NCBI RefSeq assembly: GCF_008831285.2
Contig: NC_045146.1
Location: forward strand, 22,833,703 to 22,897,702
DNA from: Nymphaea colorata
Taxonomy: Eukaryota; Streptophyta; Magnoliopsida; Nymphaeales; Nymphaeaceae
Direction of reading: 5' to 3'
Length of the DNA stretch: 64,000 bases
Below, piece after piece: positions 52,601 through 64,000 of this stretch (its first letter is position 1; each line of letters begins with the position of its first letter). The notes beneath the pieces are model-generated. The model worked only from the letters and a program-made list of their open reading frames with translations. It did not search any database and was not told the origin of the DNA. Position numbers and translations under genes: made by a program.

Positions 52601-55600
52601 TGAGATCTTACCGCAAAATGAATAAATATAAAATTGGACAGCTTTTGATACAACAAAATCACCCTCAGGATTCAGACCTTCCAAGAAGGAAAAAAATATG
52701 ATCCTATTCTACCAACCAGCAGCATGCTAATGACCCAAATATCATAATTCGAATCCATGACTGAATAACACGTTTGCACGAGAATATACCCAAGTAGTCA
52801 TCTATGTCAGCCTTCACGATACGGCCTTCTGGCCCTGTCCCTTTAATTTTTGAAAGAGGAACCTACATCACACATGTAAGAAAATTGGTTACTCAAATGA
52901 AATTTTATAACCAAAAGTTACTTTATGCACTTCACAGTGGAGATTATTATCACAAAATTAAATGGCTAGAGTGCCGAACAGATTAATAGAATACTGTCAT
53001 ACAAAGATAACCTACATTGTTATCTTGTGCCAATTTTTTGGCTATTGGGCTAATGAAAATTCGATCATCTGGCCGATGGGGCTCACTCTCTTTTTTACCC
53101 TTTGTCTCAGGAACACTTTCAGGCTGGACATCTTCCTTTGCTGGATGGGAAGAATCAGAAGATTCCTTCCCAGAAGCATCATCAGAAGCAGCAGGTGATG
53201 TTGAAACTTCGTAATCCTTGAACTTTCCAACATCCGCTTCTTCCTCAACAGTAATAGCAATCACCTGGCAATAAGTACCAACAAATTATTCTGGAAAAGA
53301 ATTTGAATGAATTCAGCATTTAGAGCTTATTATGTCAACTGCTTTCACTTGCAAGTTTGCTGTAACAAGAGCAGAAAATGGGGATGCCATATCACTTCTT
53401 TTTGTTTAGTTACAAACTTCAACGTTGTAGCACCTTCCTTCTCCAGCAATATACTCTTTTTTATGTCAATATATAAATTCCTATAATCATAAGCCATGAG
53501 CAGTTTCCAGCCCGAATACGGATTTAAGTTATCTAGCCATTAATTTGACCAGGGCAGCAAATTAAGACAGCCCAAAAGTTGTACGTGCAACTTCTTATTG
53601 GTGTTTAGTTTCCTCAAAAAGCTGAGAAACTAACACATTATCTTTGGACTAAAGCATGCAAAAAATCCTCTTGATCTTCATTTGCTCAGTCAATAAAGGA
53701 AAAAAAAAAGGACCTTGGGCTCTAGCACCCTTTCTTGTGGAAAAGAATGGATTGCAGGTGGAGGCAGAGGGAAGTGAGAGCAGAATATAACTGTAGTTGC
53801 AGTAACATGACCATTGCTTAATTTAACCCAGGAAATGACTTTAAATTCTAAAGTTTAAACAGTTGAATTAGTAAAAGCCAAGTAATCTTGAAACTTCCTT
53901 GTCTTATACATGAACCATTAACATGTTTCCCTTTCACTATAAGTTTATAACAACCTTCTTTTGAGGGAGCCAATGGAGACAGTGCAGAGTGGAAGAAAGT
54001 GTGGGTCAAACACTTTTAAGGTTGTCAAGATTATCGCTTCTATTTACCTTGAACCACTAGCATTGCTTGTTTGTCTTTGAACATAGGAGATGTTGTCAAA
54101 AGGTTCATAACTTTCCTCTTGTTTGATGAATGTGACAGTAATGCCAACACGTTAAAACTTAAAAGCATCTCAGTCTCACCTCACCAACTTTGATTTCTTT
54201 TGCTCCATCTCCATGGATGATCTTAGCTAAATAACCTTCCTCCATGCACTCCATTTCCACTGTTGCTTTGTCCTATCTAAATATACATGTAGCATTCAGT
54301 GAAGCAGATCCTGAAAAGTTAAGAAAAAAATGGCAAAAGTTCCTACAGTTTCAACTTCACAAAGCACTTCGCCAGGAGAAATCTTATCTCCTTCTTTCTT
54401 CAGCCACTTCGCAATGTTTCCCTATAAAAACAAGTTCAAGCTCAAGTAACTATAATATGGAAAGAGAGAATGGTTACACAAAGGCCTGAAGCTCTCTTGT
54501 TGAAGAACCAAGTCTCACCTCAGTCATCGTAGGAGAAAGAGATGGCATCCCAATCTGCTGATGAGGAGGCAACCCTGAAATAACATAGAAAATTGACTCC
54601 CATAAGTGATGCCCCTCAAACAAAAGCTCTCAGAAGGATTATTATAATAGAATTGAGAACTCGTCAAAGAAATTTAGATAAAACCAGGATATCAAGCCAT
54701 AAGACAACAGAAAATAAGCAGCAGGAGAAGAAAAATGTTCAAGATAATAGCAACCAAAAGGCAGTATGATGAAAATGCACAAAAGCACAAGCCATTTACA
54801 CATTGTGTGTTTCATTGTTTTGTCCACAAAAAAGGGACAAGCTTTAAATTTCAGCATGTTCCACGACTTTTACTTTGTTATGAAGTACAGGCCGAAATTG
54901 AAAGTTAACCCAGACTTTACAGAAGTTTAGATCCGAAATTCTAGGCAATCCTAGACACCTGAACCTGATTACAATTTTGCATGATAAAGCAATGGAAGTC
55001 TAGTGATGGACACCAGTTTTATCAATATTAATATTGGCGTTGTATCAGTTTGCTGATGACACAGTGTAGCAGGCTGATAAGCATCAGCCCATAGGCTCAT
55101 ATTTATCAGAATTCCTATATTTTTATTTGAAAAACAATATAAAACTGATACAAAATAATTAAAAGGCAGAACAAGAACTATCTTTTAAACCCATACGTAC
55201 AACATTATTTCAGCAATGGACTGAATACAGGCCAATATGATAGGATATTCACATCACTTACAAGAACCATCAACAGGTTTAGTACATTTCTTTCACAACA
55301 AGTATCACATACATAATTGACCTAAAGGCTAAAAGGCTCTATGTAGTGTGGTATGTCCATGCTAACAAACCAAAAAACTGACCGTATGAACAGAAACAGA
55401 AAACGTCACTCCATTAAGAGAAGAAAACAAAACGCAAGAGGCAATATGTTAGGCAAGGAAGTAAGACTTAACCTACCAGAGGCAGATGAATATCTCCTGA
55501 CTGCTTGTGGTGACGAACTGGTAAACAACAAGAACAAGAGTAAGATGCAGCCTGGCTTTTTTCAACTATTAATGTCAACAGAAGGAAATGATAAATGTTT

Positions 55601-56628
55601 ATTTGAATTAACATGACTCAGAGCAATTTCATGCCCACTTGGGACGCGCATGTTTGACTAATTCATATGTCCGGAGTTTCCAAATTCAACCACCCTGAAT
55701 CCCATATAACCATGCCAGGATTCAGAAGTCCAGGCGTTGAAAAACGCCCTTCCTGTAAAGGCATTGCAATCCAAGAATCAACTTTAGGAGATACTTTGAC
55801 GGCACCCACTCATAAAAAGAGGACGGATAACTTGGGAGATAGAGGTGCAGTTTTATCAACGAGAACAGATGCACGAGACATCCAACCTATCTGAATAAAA
55901 TGGCTGCGATGGAGAATATATAGAAACCCTTTTCCAGTTTAGAACCAACCGTGAGATCCCATGTCTATCTCTAAAAAACCAGCCACCATTCATGTCGACC
56001 GATGACGTGCTAATCCTGCTGATAGTTTGCAAACTTGTGCCGCTTCTTCTCTCTCCAATGCCCGAAACCTGAATACCACCCACGATGGGAAATTAAAAAA
56101 AAAAAAAATCATCCATTGAACGCTCAATAGTGCCGAAAAACAAAAGCTAACAAGATTTGTTACCTTGAAGCTGCGAATCTTCCCAGCAGAACCATCCACC
56201 GAGCTAAAATCATTCGCTTTCTTATGAGAAATGACCTCATGCTGGTGATTTCGTAAAGCGTCTGCAAGAAGAAAAACCAAGCCCAATTCAGCCACCAAAA
56301 AAATGAAAATCCAATTAGAATTTCCCAATTCCTGTAAGAACAAGGTAAGTCCACTCACCGGTGTCCTTAACAACAAAACTTGCACTGAACTGACGGATCG
56401 AAAGGGTTTGGGCGTCGGAACACAACTGAAAACACACAAGAGCACCAATCAATGGATTCTAGGAAGAGGAAGCTAAACGAAAAAGTCGCACAAGGAATTA
56501 CCAGAAATGGAAAAAGAAAAGAAAAAGAAAGGAACATATAGATCAGTGGAGCAACAAAAAAAAGGCAGAACAGAAAGAAGAAGAACCTTTCTGGAGCGGC
56601 GGGTGAGAAGACGAGAAGCAGAAGCCAT
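49691..56628 (-). CDS. Dihydrolipoamide acetyltransferase (E2) of mitochondrial pyruvate dehydrogenase complex
   Basis: E2 core of pyruvate dehydrogenase: passes acetyl groups from its lipoyl arm to CoA. Nineteen exons, reading leftward: 56587-56628, 56359-56425, 56164-56261, 55950-56068, 55477-55517, 54519-54574, 54347-54421, 54180-54272, 53016-53264, 52790-52862, 51510-51604, 51328-51413, 51162-51237, 50567-50634, 50425-50491, 50261-50356, 50086-50188, 49886-49981 and 49691-49761. They total 1671 bases, 556 residues, with no frame break. N-terminal Arg/Ser-rich mitochondrial presequence ([14 protein letters not shown]); one lipoyl domain from [11 protein letters not shown], lipoyl Lys168 in ETDKATVE; Pro/Ser/Glu linker; E1/E3-binding domain ([20 protein letters not shown]); catalytic domain ending in DHRVIDG with His529 and Asp533. 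Closest to plant mitochondrial E2 proteins with a single lipoyl domain rather than the plastid form. Exon 5 (41 bp) was found by phase and the RRYSSASG peptide. Confidence 0.95.
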
Positions 56629-57003
56629 GGCGAGGTGAAGGTCGATGGGAGATCCGAAGTGTTACCCTTCCCTTCTCTCCTCCTTTTTAACCAGGACGCG
56701 TCCATTTCGCTTACCTTTTATTTGGGAACAATTACAGAAACGTTCTCAATTTTCTAACTAAGCTTGTCTGACCAGCCAATGTTTTAATATTTACATTCGA
56801 GCACTCAAATTCAGACATCATTCTCAAAAGCTCATCACTAGTTTATCTAATTAACGGCAAGTCATACGAAATAACAAATGTGCCCTTAGGCTGTCTTTTC
56901 CAACAAAATGTGCTGTCCGTGGTCTATCCTTTACTGGATTTGTTTTTGACATGCAATAAAACAAATGCTAGAACATGTTCTATATTAGCTTTCTAACATG
57001 AAT

Positions 57004-57152
57004 TTGTGGCGGAGTTAGAAAATTTTGTTAAAAAGATACTTGTTTAAAAATACTTAAATTTGATAGGACACTTATATATACATAATATGATAAATATTTA
57101 AGATTCTATTTTTAAGAGACCATGTGAATAGTTGCCCACACGAGGATTCACT
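57004..57152 (+). mobile_element. hAT-like MITE relic
   Basis: The left end TTGTGGCGGAGTTAGAAAAT resembles the family terminus, and GTGAATAGTTGCCCACACGA near the right end resembles the core. The right terminus is too diverged to place exactly. Confidence 0.45.
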
Positions 57153-59215
57153 TAAAAATGATAAAAATATTTTCGATGGCAAATCAAAAAACACTTTATA
57201 AAAGCAAAAGTAGAATTCAAAAAATGGTAAAAAAATTGAAAATACCTCTATAACAAAATGGTATAATATATGAAATTGGCAAGATAAAAGGGAGCGGAAC
57301 AATAATGAAAAGGAGAAAAATGAGGATCAAAAAGGTGCGTGGGAACGATTGCGTAACTATGTTGTATTTGCTAAACAAACATTTTAATACCTAAAACCCT
57401 TAGCAGTAATTTGTAAAGCTCCCAACCGTGGGTGCCTTATTGTAATTCTTTCCTTTTATTTGGGTCCAATGCTTATCTTCTCTTTTGGTAGGTTGGACCG
57501 TAGCAGGTGAGCGGAGCCCTTGCTTTGAGGCGTCCCAAACCTGAGCCGCCTACCATGTTGATTAAGCATTAAACTAATTAATCACTCTTAACTATTTTGT
57601 GTAATTAATCATATAATCAAGTCTTTATTTTTTATTTTTCACTTATATATATATATATATGTATATATTATATAAAGAAAACTATCATAAAATCCTCAAA
57701 GTTGTACCCTTATATTTCATGGTTATACCTTGTTTTCTGGTTTCTATAAAATTTATGATTAAATTGGCTTATCGAGCTTACTACTGTTTGCTGGTCAGAT
57801 AATTAACATACAGGTGACAGCGATGGTGAGATTCCAACCTTGGTCATTTGGATTATGAGCCACCTTACCGCCCAGTTGAGTCTAACTTTAAAGTTTTTTA
57901 TCTTGGTATTTTTAGTGGTGGGATTTTAAATTTTGTGTTTGTTGGGTAATCTGGATATATGCATTTTTTCAAGAAAAAAAAAAGTAAAAAATATGGACGA
58001 ACTTAGGGGGCTTATGTATATATTAAGAAAAGAAAACGCGCTCTTTGTTTACCTAAAAATTCCCAAAACCAGTTCTTGGTTTTCTGGATAAGCATAGCCT
58101 CGAGAACTGAGTCCCTTTTTGGTGTGGTGTCCACATGTGAGAACCACCGCTGCCAGGAAGTATGCAGTAGTATGTAGTAAAAGAGAATGCAAAGGAAAAT
58201 GATATAAAGATTTGTTGCTATATCTGTATAATTATTTGTAATTTAGACGTTATTGTTGTAAATTTATTAACGAAATTTTTTTTTTTTTTTGAAAAAATCA
58301 TGTTCATAAAAAAACTTTCATAACCATCACAACCACTGAATCTGCATTCTTTTGAATAATCATGCACATCAAATATCCAATAAAGTCAGGACTGCAAAAA
58401 AAAAAGCAGCATTAGATGATTATATAAAAAGCGTGTCCAATAAAAAAATTGTTTACTTTATTATTTTGAATAAGTTTCCAGCAATGCTTCCTGATCTGAT
58501 ATCATTAATTTATGGAACCACCAAGTTATTTTAACTTTGTCAAGGCCATCAATTTGCAATAGATTTGTTAACACTAGGGAGACCCGCAGAAATTAAATAA
58601 TCGAATATATGAAGTGCAGTTGTTTAATGCACACATATATGTTAAACCAGATGAAGACATGGTCTCCCAGTCATCTCAAACGCCTGTGAATTTCACTCTG
58701 CACAAATGCTTTATTTTTTATTTTAATTTTTGGAGTTTATTTCAACACACTTTCACATTAGTATATTACTATTATTATTACTACTATTATTATCATCATT
58801 ATTATTGATATTTCACTCTTTAAGCATATCCAAAATAAGAAAGAATAATATTTTTTTTAGAAAACTGTGAGCATAACTAGATTCATATAACAAAATCAAC
58901 ATGGGAAAGCAAGATACTTTATAACTTAAAACGGGGTAGATAAACGAAATTCTTAAAGAACTTTCACCTTCAAATTTACAGTCAAAAGGTGACAGGGCGC
59001 GATAAAGTTACATATTTTGCCTACAATTGAGAAAAAGGGAAACTACATTTTATGTTTCTCTTAAGAAGGTTGTACTTTTCCTGAAGTCACCAAATAAACT
59101 TCTGTTAATTTGAGAAACAGAAAGCTTTAACAGAAATGTTCTTTTTCAACTGCATCATGTGTTCCTCTTAATAAAGGTTATACTTTTTATAAGAGCCATC
59201 AAATAAAGGCATGAA

Positions 59216-59312
59216 CAGTGGGGAGGCCATAATTTCAAAAATTTTCACCAGGGTTGAAATTTATTTGGTAAATCTCAATTTTCCAAAGCATGGGGGGAGG
59301 GCTCCGCCACTG
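59216..59312 (+). mobile_element. hAT-like MITE copy, 97 bp, with 8-bp target duplication
   Basis: Starts CAGTGGGGAGGCC and ends GGCTCCGCCACTG, inverted termini agreeing at 11 of 13 positions. Flanks GGCATGAA (59208-59215) and GACATGAA (59313-59320) match at 7 of 8. Confidence 0.75.
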
Positions 59313-61068
59313 GACATGAAATGAAATTCTGTTAATTTGAGAAAGATCAACTACAACTTTTTTTCAGTATTACTCTTTCTTACTAAATTACATTGTTATT
59401 ATTTTAAGTTACATACTAAAAATCGATCAGTGTGAAAAAATAATAGCACAATTTACTCTTGGGAAGAAAAATTGCACTTAACATCATTTTCTCTCAAGTA
59501 AGATAACGTTTAATTCAAGCACTTATTTGACAGCATGTGGTAAAAAGTTAAGACAGAAAAAGAAAATGCTCTTTGTATTTGTGGTCAGAAAAAAAAAAAC
59601 ACTTTCAAAAATTAAATTAAATGTGAAAAGAAAGTCTAGAAGCTGAGTGAAATAGCAAAAAGACAGGCCCACATCCTCCCCCAAGTGATGCTGCACTTTC
59701 TTGCCGTGAATCGCCACGGGATCTGAAAGTTCCACCGAGATTTCTTATTTGGTTCGATTGGGCACCATATGAAAAGAAGTCCAAAAATGTTCCCAATTTC
59801 TTCTAATGTGCTTTCTAGCTAGAAGAGTCACATCTCATACATTATTCTCCACACTTCGTTTCTTTCAAGTTCTCATTAAAAGCCAGACCACTAGTTCAAG
59901 TTTCTTGGGATGCATCTTTCTCAATCTTGAGTTGCCTTGGTTCTCAAAGAGGATTTTTAATGTATGGAAAATACAAAGGGCCAAATACACGATTAAAGAG
60001 AAACAAAATTAAGTATTTTTTTTTCTCAGCGGAGGAAACATTCGGATGATCCATGCGTGTGTTTTTCCTTGCTAAATATAATCTGAAAATATCTTCCAGT
60101 ACTCAAGGTTACATGACAACCAGACATTTTTACAATTTTCTTCTCAGAGGCTTATTTTCATTACATTACAATGCTAAAGGAAGAGGACGTAAGAAAATTC
60201 TATTGCGCTCTCATTGGTTAGTGGAGGTCCCGACTTTTCATAGGAAAAGAGTAGCACAGCCTTTCCCTTTCGGAATACCTTTCCTATAACTGTGTCCTCT
60301 CATAGGAAAGAAACGTCATAAAGTGGTTGGTATCATCAGATATTTGATTGCAGAATGGTTTTCCCTTTTCTTCCAGGTGAAAATCATCTCATCCATGGGG
60401 TAAAATTTTCCGATCATCCACAATAGGTTTACATGACAAGAAATAACAATTCAAAGGAAATTGGAAGAAGAATATGAGAACTGCAAACACAAAAAGGAGA
60501 CGAAAGACTTACAGAGATTTAACAGGGTCTGTCTTTTGCCCACCATATTTATTTCTTTAGCTAGTTGAAAGCATGCGTAAGAGATGAAAACAGAAACTAA
60601 TGTCAAGAAACTCCACTCACACCTTCCTGTCATTTCCAACCCCACCTCCTACAGTCCCAGATGAAAAAGATAGAAATGATCTTAATCTTGCTCCAACCTC
60701 CTCCCCCCCCCCCCGCCACAATGCTCGCAAGTTTTTCTAAGGGTCGAGAACCATGCTGCTGAGACATGCCTCAAGTGATCCCACAAAAATGAAACCCACA
60801 AAAAAGAGGCGGTTCTCAATCCCTTTCCATGAAGATCATTTTGTCTTAACCAAATTTCATATGCCAGATTAATTAGTATATACATGCCACCAATGGCTCA
60901 AAAGCGTGAGTACTTCAACTCAATTGGAAAATGAATGAAAAATTGAATCACAAAACTATGGGGTGCATATGTGGAAAGAATCATCACGCGGTAGGTGAAG
61001 GAAGACCCCAGCTGTGTCAGGATGCCCTTTACAATTGGTTTCATCAGGCTGCAAATGAAGAGACCTCA

Positions 61069-64000
61069 CTACTCGCTGAGCTTGCACGTCTTAAGCATGG
61101 GGTGGTCATACTTGATGTACTTGGTCCAGTATGGCCTGTACTTTGTCATCGCAATGTCCAGCCAGGGCTTCATATTCCCGTTATAGTGTACAACAGCAGC
61201 ATTCTCAATCTCAGAACGATCAACGGTAGGGTTGTAACCCAACCCCAAAACGTGCCATGACTTGTCCAGAGGTTGAGTCAGTCCATAAAATGTAATAAGA
61301 CCAGGAGGCAATGTTCCAAGCTTCCAGAGGGTTCGGCCTTCGTTCTGGTCACAGATAGCACAGAGGACGGTATCAGGAGTGTAGGTAAGGAAAAGGAACC
61401 TAAAACTGCAGAATATGGAAAAAAAAAAAAAAAAACTTTAATGCAAACAAAAATGAAGCACAATCTGAAGATCGCACCATATTTTGCCACTTGTGATAAA
61501 TGCCTGTGATATCCCTCTTCTTCCATTCCTTCAAGTCAAAAACATTCATGCCATACGCCCATCCACAGGCGTTTGGACTGAAATGCCTGGATATATGCGG
61601 GTTTGAAAAATTGAGGTACTTGTCAAACCTATGAAAGCTCTGTCCACATGTCTCCACGGCCCCATTTACTTTGCCCTTTAGATCAACTGACCACAATGGC
61701 GTCAAATCTTTTTGAACCACAATGTCATCATCGAGGAACAAGATTTTATCTAGCTTGGGATAAACCTGTGGGAGGTAGAATCTCAGATGGTTCAGCATGG
61801 ACAAGTATTTTGGGTTTCTGTACTTCAGATTGGAAGAACCTGCCGAAAGAGTGGTCGGATGATCTGCTTTGAAGTAGTATTCTTTCATCGATGCAGATTC
61901 AAGCTGCTTCAGGACAGGACAATATGATGAGTTCAGCCACCTGAACTCATCAACATTTTCAACGTGAATTGTTGCATTTCCTGGTGGATTAAGCAAAAAC
62001 CACATATTCATGGCCCCAAAATTGAGCTTGTCAGTTACCAAATGGAACACATGCTTTTCTGGTTCCTGAAATTTAATTCATAGATGAGCCATGTGAGAAG
62101 AACAAGAAAAACTAATGTAGGCAAAACAAACATATGATTTATGTTTCATACCTTTGCATTCATTATTGTTGAGTTGACAACAACTGATGCAGCCAATACA
62201 TTATCAGAGAACAGGGCATAATGGTATAAAGTTGGGTCCTCCAGTTTTTCCGTGTTAGGAAACTTCCTTTTCTCAGGAGGAAGCAAGTAATATGCTATTG
62301 CCAAGCGCATGGATAAGCAATGAATTGCATTCGGAATTGTCTTAGCTGCCAGTTGGCTTAAAAATATGCTTTGCTTCTTTAAGCTTCTCACCTGCTCATC
62401 TGCAGCTTGAAGCATAGCTCGTAGCTTCTGTGTTACCAGCCCACAATCATGAAGACGCATTCTGGACTTCGATAACGTGTCACCCATTAATTTCATCTTT
62501 TCAATTGGACTGTGATATAGATAGTAGAGTGAGCAGTCAAAGCAATGTAATGGTGAAACACAACATGCCATCTACTTAATGTATGATCAATAGGTAAAGC
62601 TCACCTGCGTGTGAGATCAGCATCAATACTAGTTTCTCCTAGAGATCGTTGGCTCTCTTTCAAACGAAGCATAAGCTCCTCATACAGATCAAGCCTATTC
62701 TTCGATTTTGCTATGCCTGCATATACCTCAGCCATGATGATTTGGTCTCTTATAGCTCTTACAGTGGTATCAGAGTTTTCATTTACATTCTCCTTCCTCC
62801 ATATGTTATATTTTCCAAGTACAGCAGAGTCCACAGCCTTTGAACGCTCAATTGCAGCATTTTCAAGCTTGACAGTAGCTTCACTGTTATATTGTACAAG
62901 TTCAGCAGCCCTTTTTTCCTTCCTCTTCTGTCTCAACACCTGTGGGAGCATAGACTTCATAAGAATCAATTCCAATTTATACAAACTGAAGAAGATAATG
63001 AAACAAAAAACCAGATGTAAAGATATCTCAGAAACATGTCAAGGTAATAAAGCATCAGTTAATGAAAGCATACATGCAAGAAGGTTCTGAAAAGAAATCC
63101 CCCCCAAAAAAAAGTGCAACAATCAGGTTTGGGGAGATGAGAACCAATCCAAACAACTCAGTTGCAGCCTAGCTCCAGGCTAACATGATGAACCTCCCCA
63201 AGAGGAACACTTTCCTGTAGATATGGTCGCTCTGAAAGAATATCCTCTTACATATAATTGAACAAAAGATAATTATGACTGCAAACGTTCCTAAAAACTC
63301 TTTCTTTCTATATTTTGAAGCCTTCCCTTATAATATTCTCATTGGGACTCGATATGTGTCCTACATTATCTGAAGATATTATAAGCCCACAATATTTCTA
63401 GAAGCCAATTTGCAGAGGTATGCTCAGAAAAATCCTGAGAAAATAGCTCATTCCTCAAACCCTTTTGAATTGTCTCACAGTATATTGATGATGTCTTTCC
63501 TTTTTTCTTTCTCATAGCCATTTGTTTTTTACCACAAGAAGTCAGGCTGTCTTAAGAAACACAAACTTTCATACAAAATTAGACTTCAAATAAAGAACAT
63601 AAAACTTAGAAAACATTACCCTTCGGGCTATCTTTATCGGAGTATCAGTAGCTTCAGGATGATCTGCAGTAAATCAAAACAGTCAGAGAGATCATAGTTC
63701 TTCCAGAAGTTTCTGTTGAGAAACATCAAAAGAAAATGCTATGCCAACTATACCAGGTACAGCTTCTTTGATATCTTTCTGAGAAGCTTCTTTTATGTCT
63801 TTATTCTTCGGAGTTTCTTGTTCAGTTGCTTTGCGACCATCAATAAATGCATCCTGCTTGACAAACATTGTATTTTGGGTTATTGGTTCTATCCTAAGGA
63901 AACAGAAGGTAGTAAAGGTGTGACAATCCGCATCAAAGTACACAATTAAAAAAAATTACCTGTTTGCCTGCACTATCCGAATTTACATACACCCATGAAG
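61069..64000 (-). CDS. GAUT1: GAUT1-type homogalacturonan galacturonosyltransferase, 3' part
   Basis: Golgi family GT8 enzyme that adds galacturonic acid to homogalacturonan during pectin synthesis. Exons visible, reading leftward: 63960 to beyond 64000, 63754-63853, 63620-63663, 62605-62939, 62152-62509, 61478-62065 and 61069-61344. They encode about 580 residues; Arabidopsis GAUT1 has 673, so the N-terminus and membrane anchor lie off the right edge. The stem region has KLENAAIERSKAVDSAVLGK, shared with GAUT1. GT8 motifs: metal-binding DDD in ILFLDDDIVVQKDL, GWAYGMNVFDL, and the C-terminal HYNGNMKPW (HxxGxxKPW). Also LPPGLITFYGLTQPLDKSWH, as in GAUT1. All junctions are GT-AG and keep phase. 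GAUT4 is the next-best relative, but the stem match favours GAUT1. Confidence 0.93.

Larger units (their letters stand above)
56629..61068. other. Intergenic region between PDH E2 and GAUT1-type gene
   Basis: Starts with the E2 5' flank. Contains (AT)n near 57643-57661, a TTA/CTA trinucleotide tract near 58762-58807 and a C-run near 60702-60713. Two MITE copies are listed separately. The last few hundred bases are probably GAUT1 3' UTR. No other gene is supported. Confidence 0.55.

Overview
The window is nuclear DNA from a flowering plant. It has GT-AG introns, AT-rich intergenic DNA, many microsatellites and several classes of plant transposable element. The coding genes are a plant histone H3.1, a stay-green gene, a pectin galacturonosyltransferase, a TRM-type protein with DUF4378, a plant LPEAT2-type acyltransferase and a plant mitochondrial pyruvate dehydrogenase E2. 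No bacterial, viral or organellar gene block was seen. I cannot name the species.

Layout from left to right: (1) 1.3-3.4 kb, minus strand: 5' part of an LPEAT2-like acyltransferase gene, with a small TRIM retrotransposon in its third intron. (2) 5.4-10.1 kb: a two-gene PIF/Harbinger DNA transposon (DDE transposase plus Myb/SANT-like protein), each gene carrying one in-frame nonsense codon. (3) 11.5-12.2 kb, plus: intronless histone H3.1 with plant histone promoter motifs. (4) 12.2-28.4 kb: a long stretch with no gene I can support, holding an 83-bp tandem repeat and short hAT-like MITEs. (5) 29.2-32.0 kb, minus: four-exon TRM/LONGIFOLIA-type gene. (6) 32-42 kb: intergenic, with paired hairpins, a roughly 105-bp minisatellite, an unassigned cluster of exon-like open frames and one MITE. 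(7) 42.3-43.6 kb, plus: five-exon STAY-GREEN gene. (8) 43.6-49.7 kb: intergenic. (9) 49.7-56.6 kb, minus: complete 19-exon gene for the dihydrolipoamide acetyltransferase (E2) of mitochondrial pyruvate dehydrogenase, whose 1671 coding bases close in frame. (10) 56.6-61.1 kb: intergenic with MITEs. (11) 61.1-64.0 kb, minus: 3' part of a GAUT1-type galacturonosyltransferase, running off the right edge.

The genes are an ordinary plant assortment (lipid remodelling, chromatin, microtubule or cell-shape control, chlorophyll breakdown, carbon metabolism, pectin synthesis), and I see no sign that they form a pathway or cluster. I read exon borders by eye from splice signals and frame continuity. The most unusual content is in the repeats: the TRIM, the Harbinger element with internal direct repeats and a TTA-bounded indel, a MITE family whose copies keep 8-bp target duplications, two minisatellites, and an unidentified set of exon-like frames near 37 kb.
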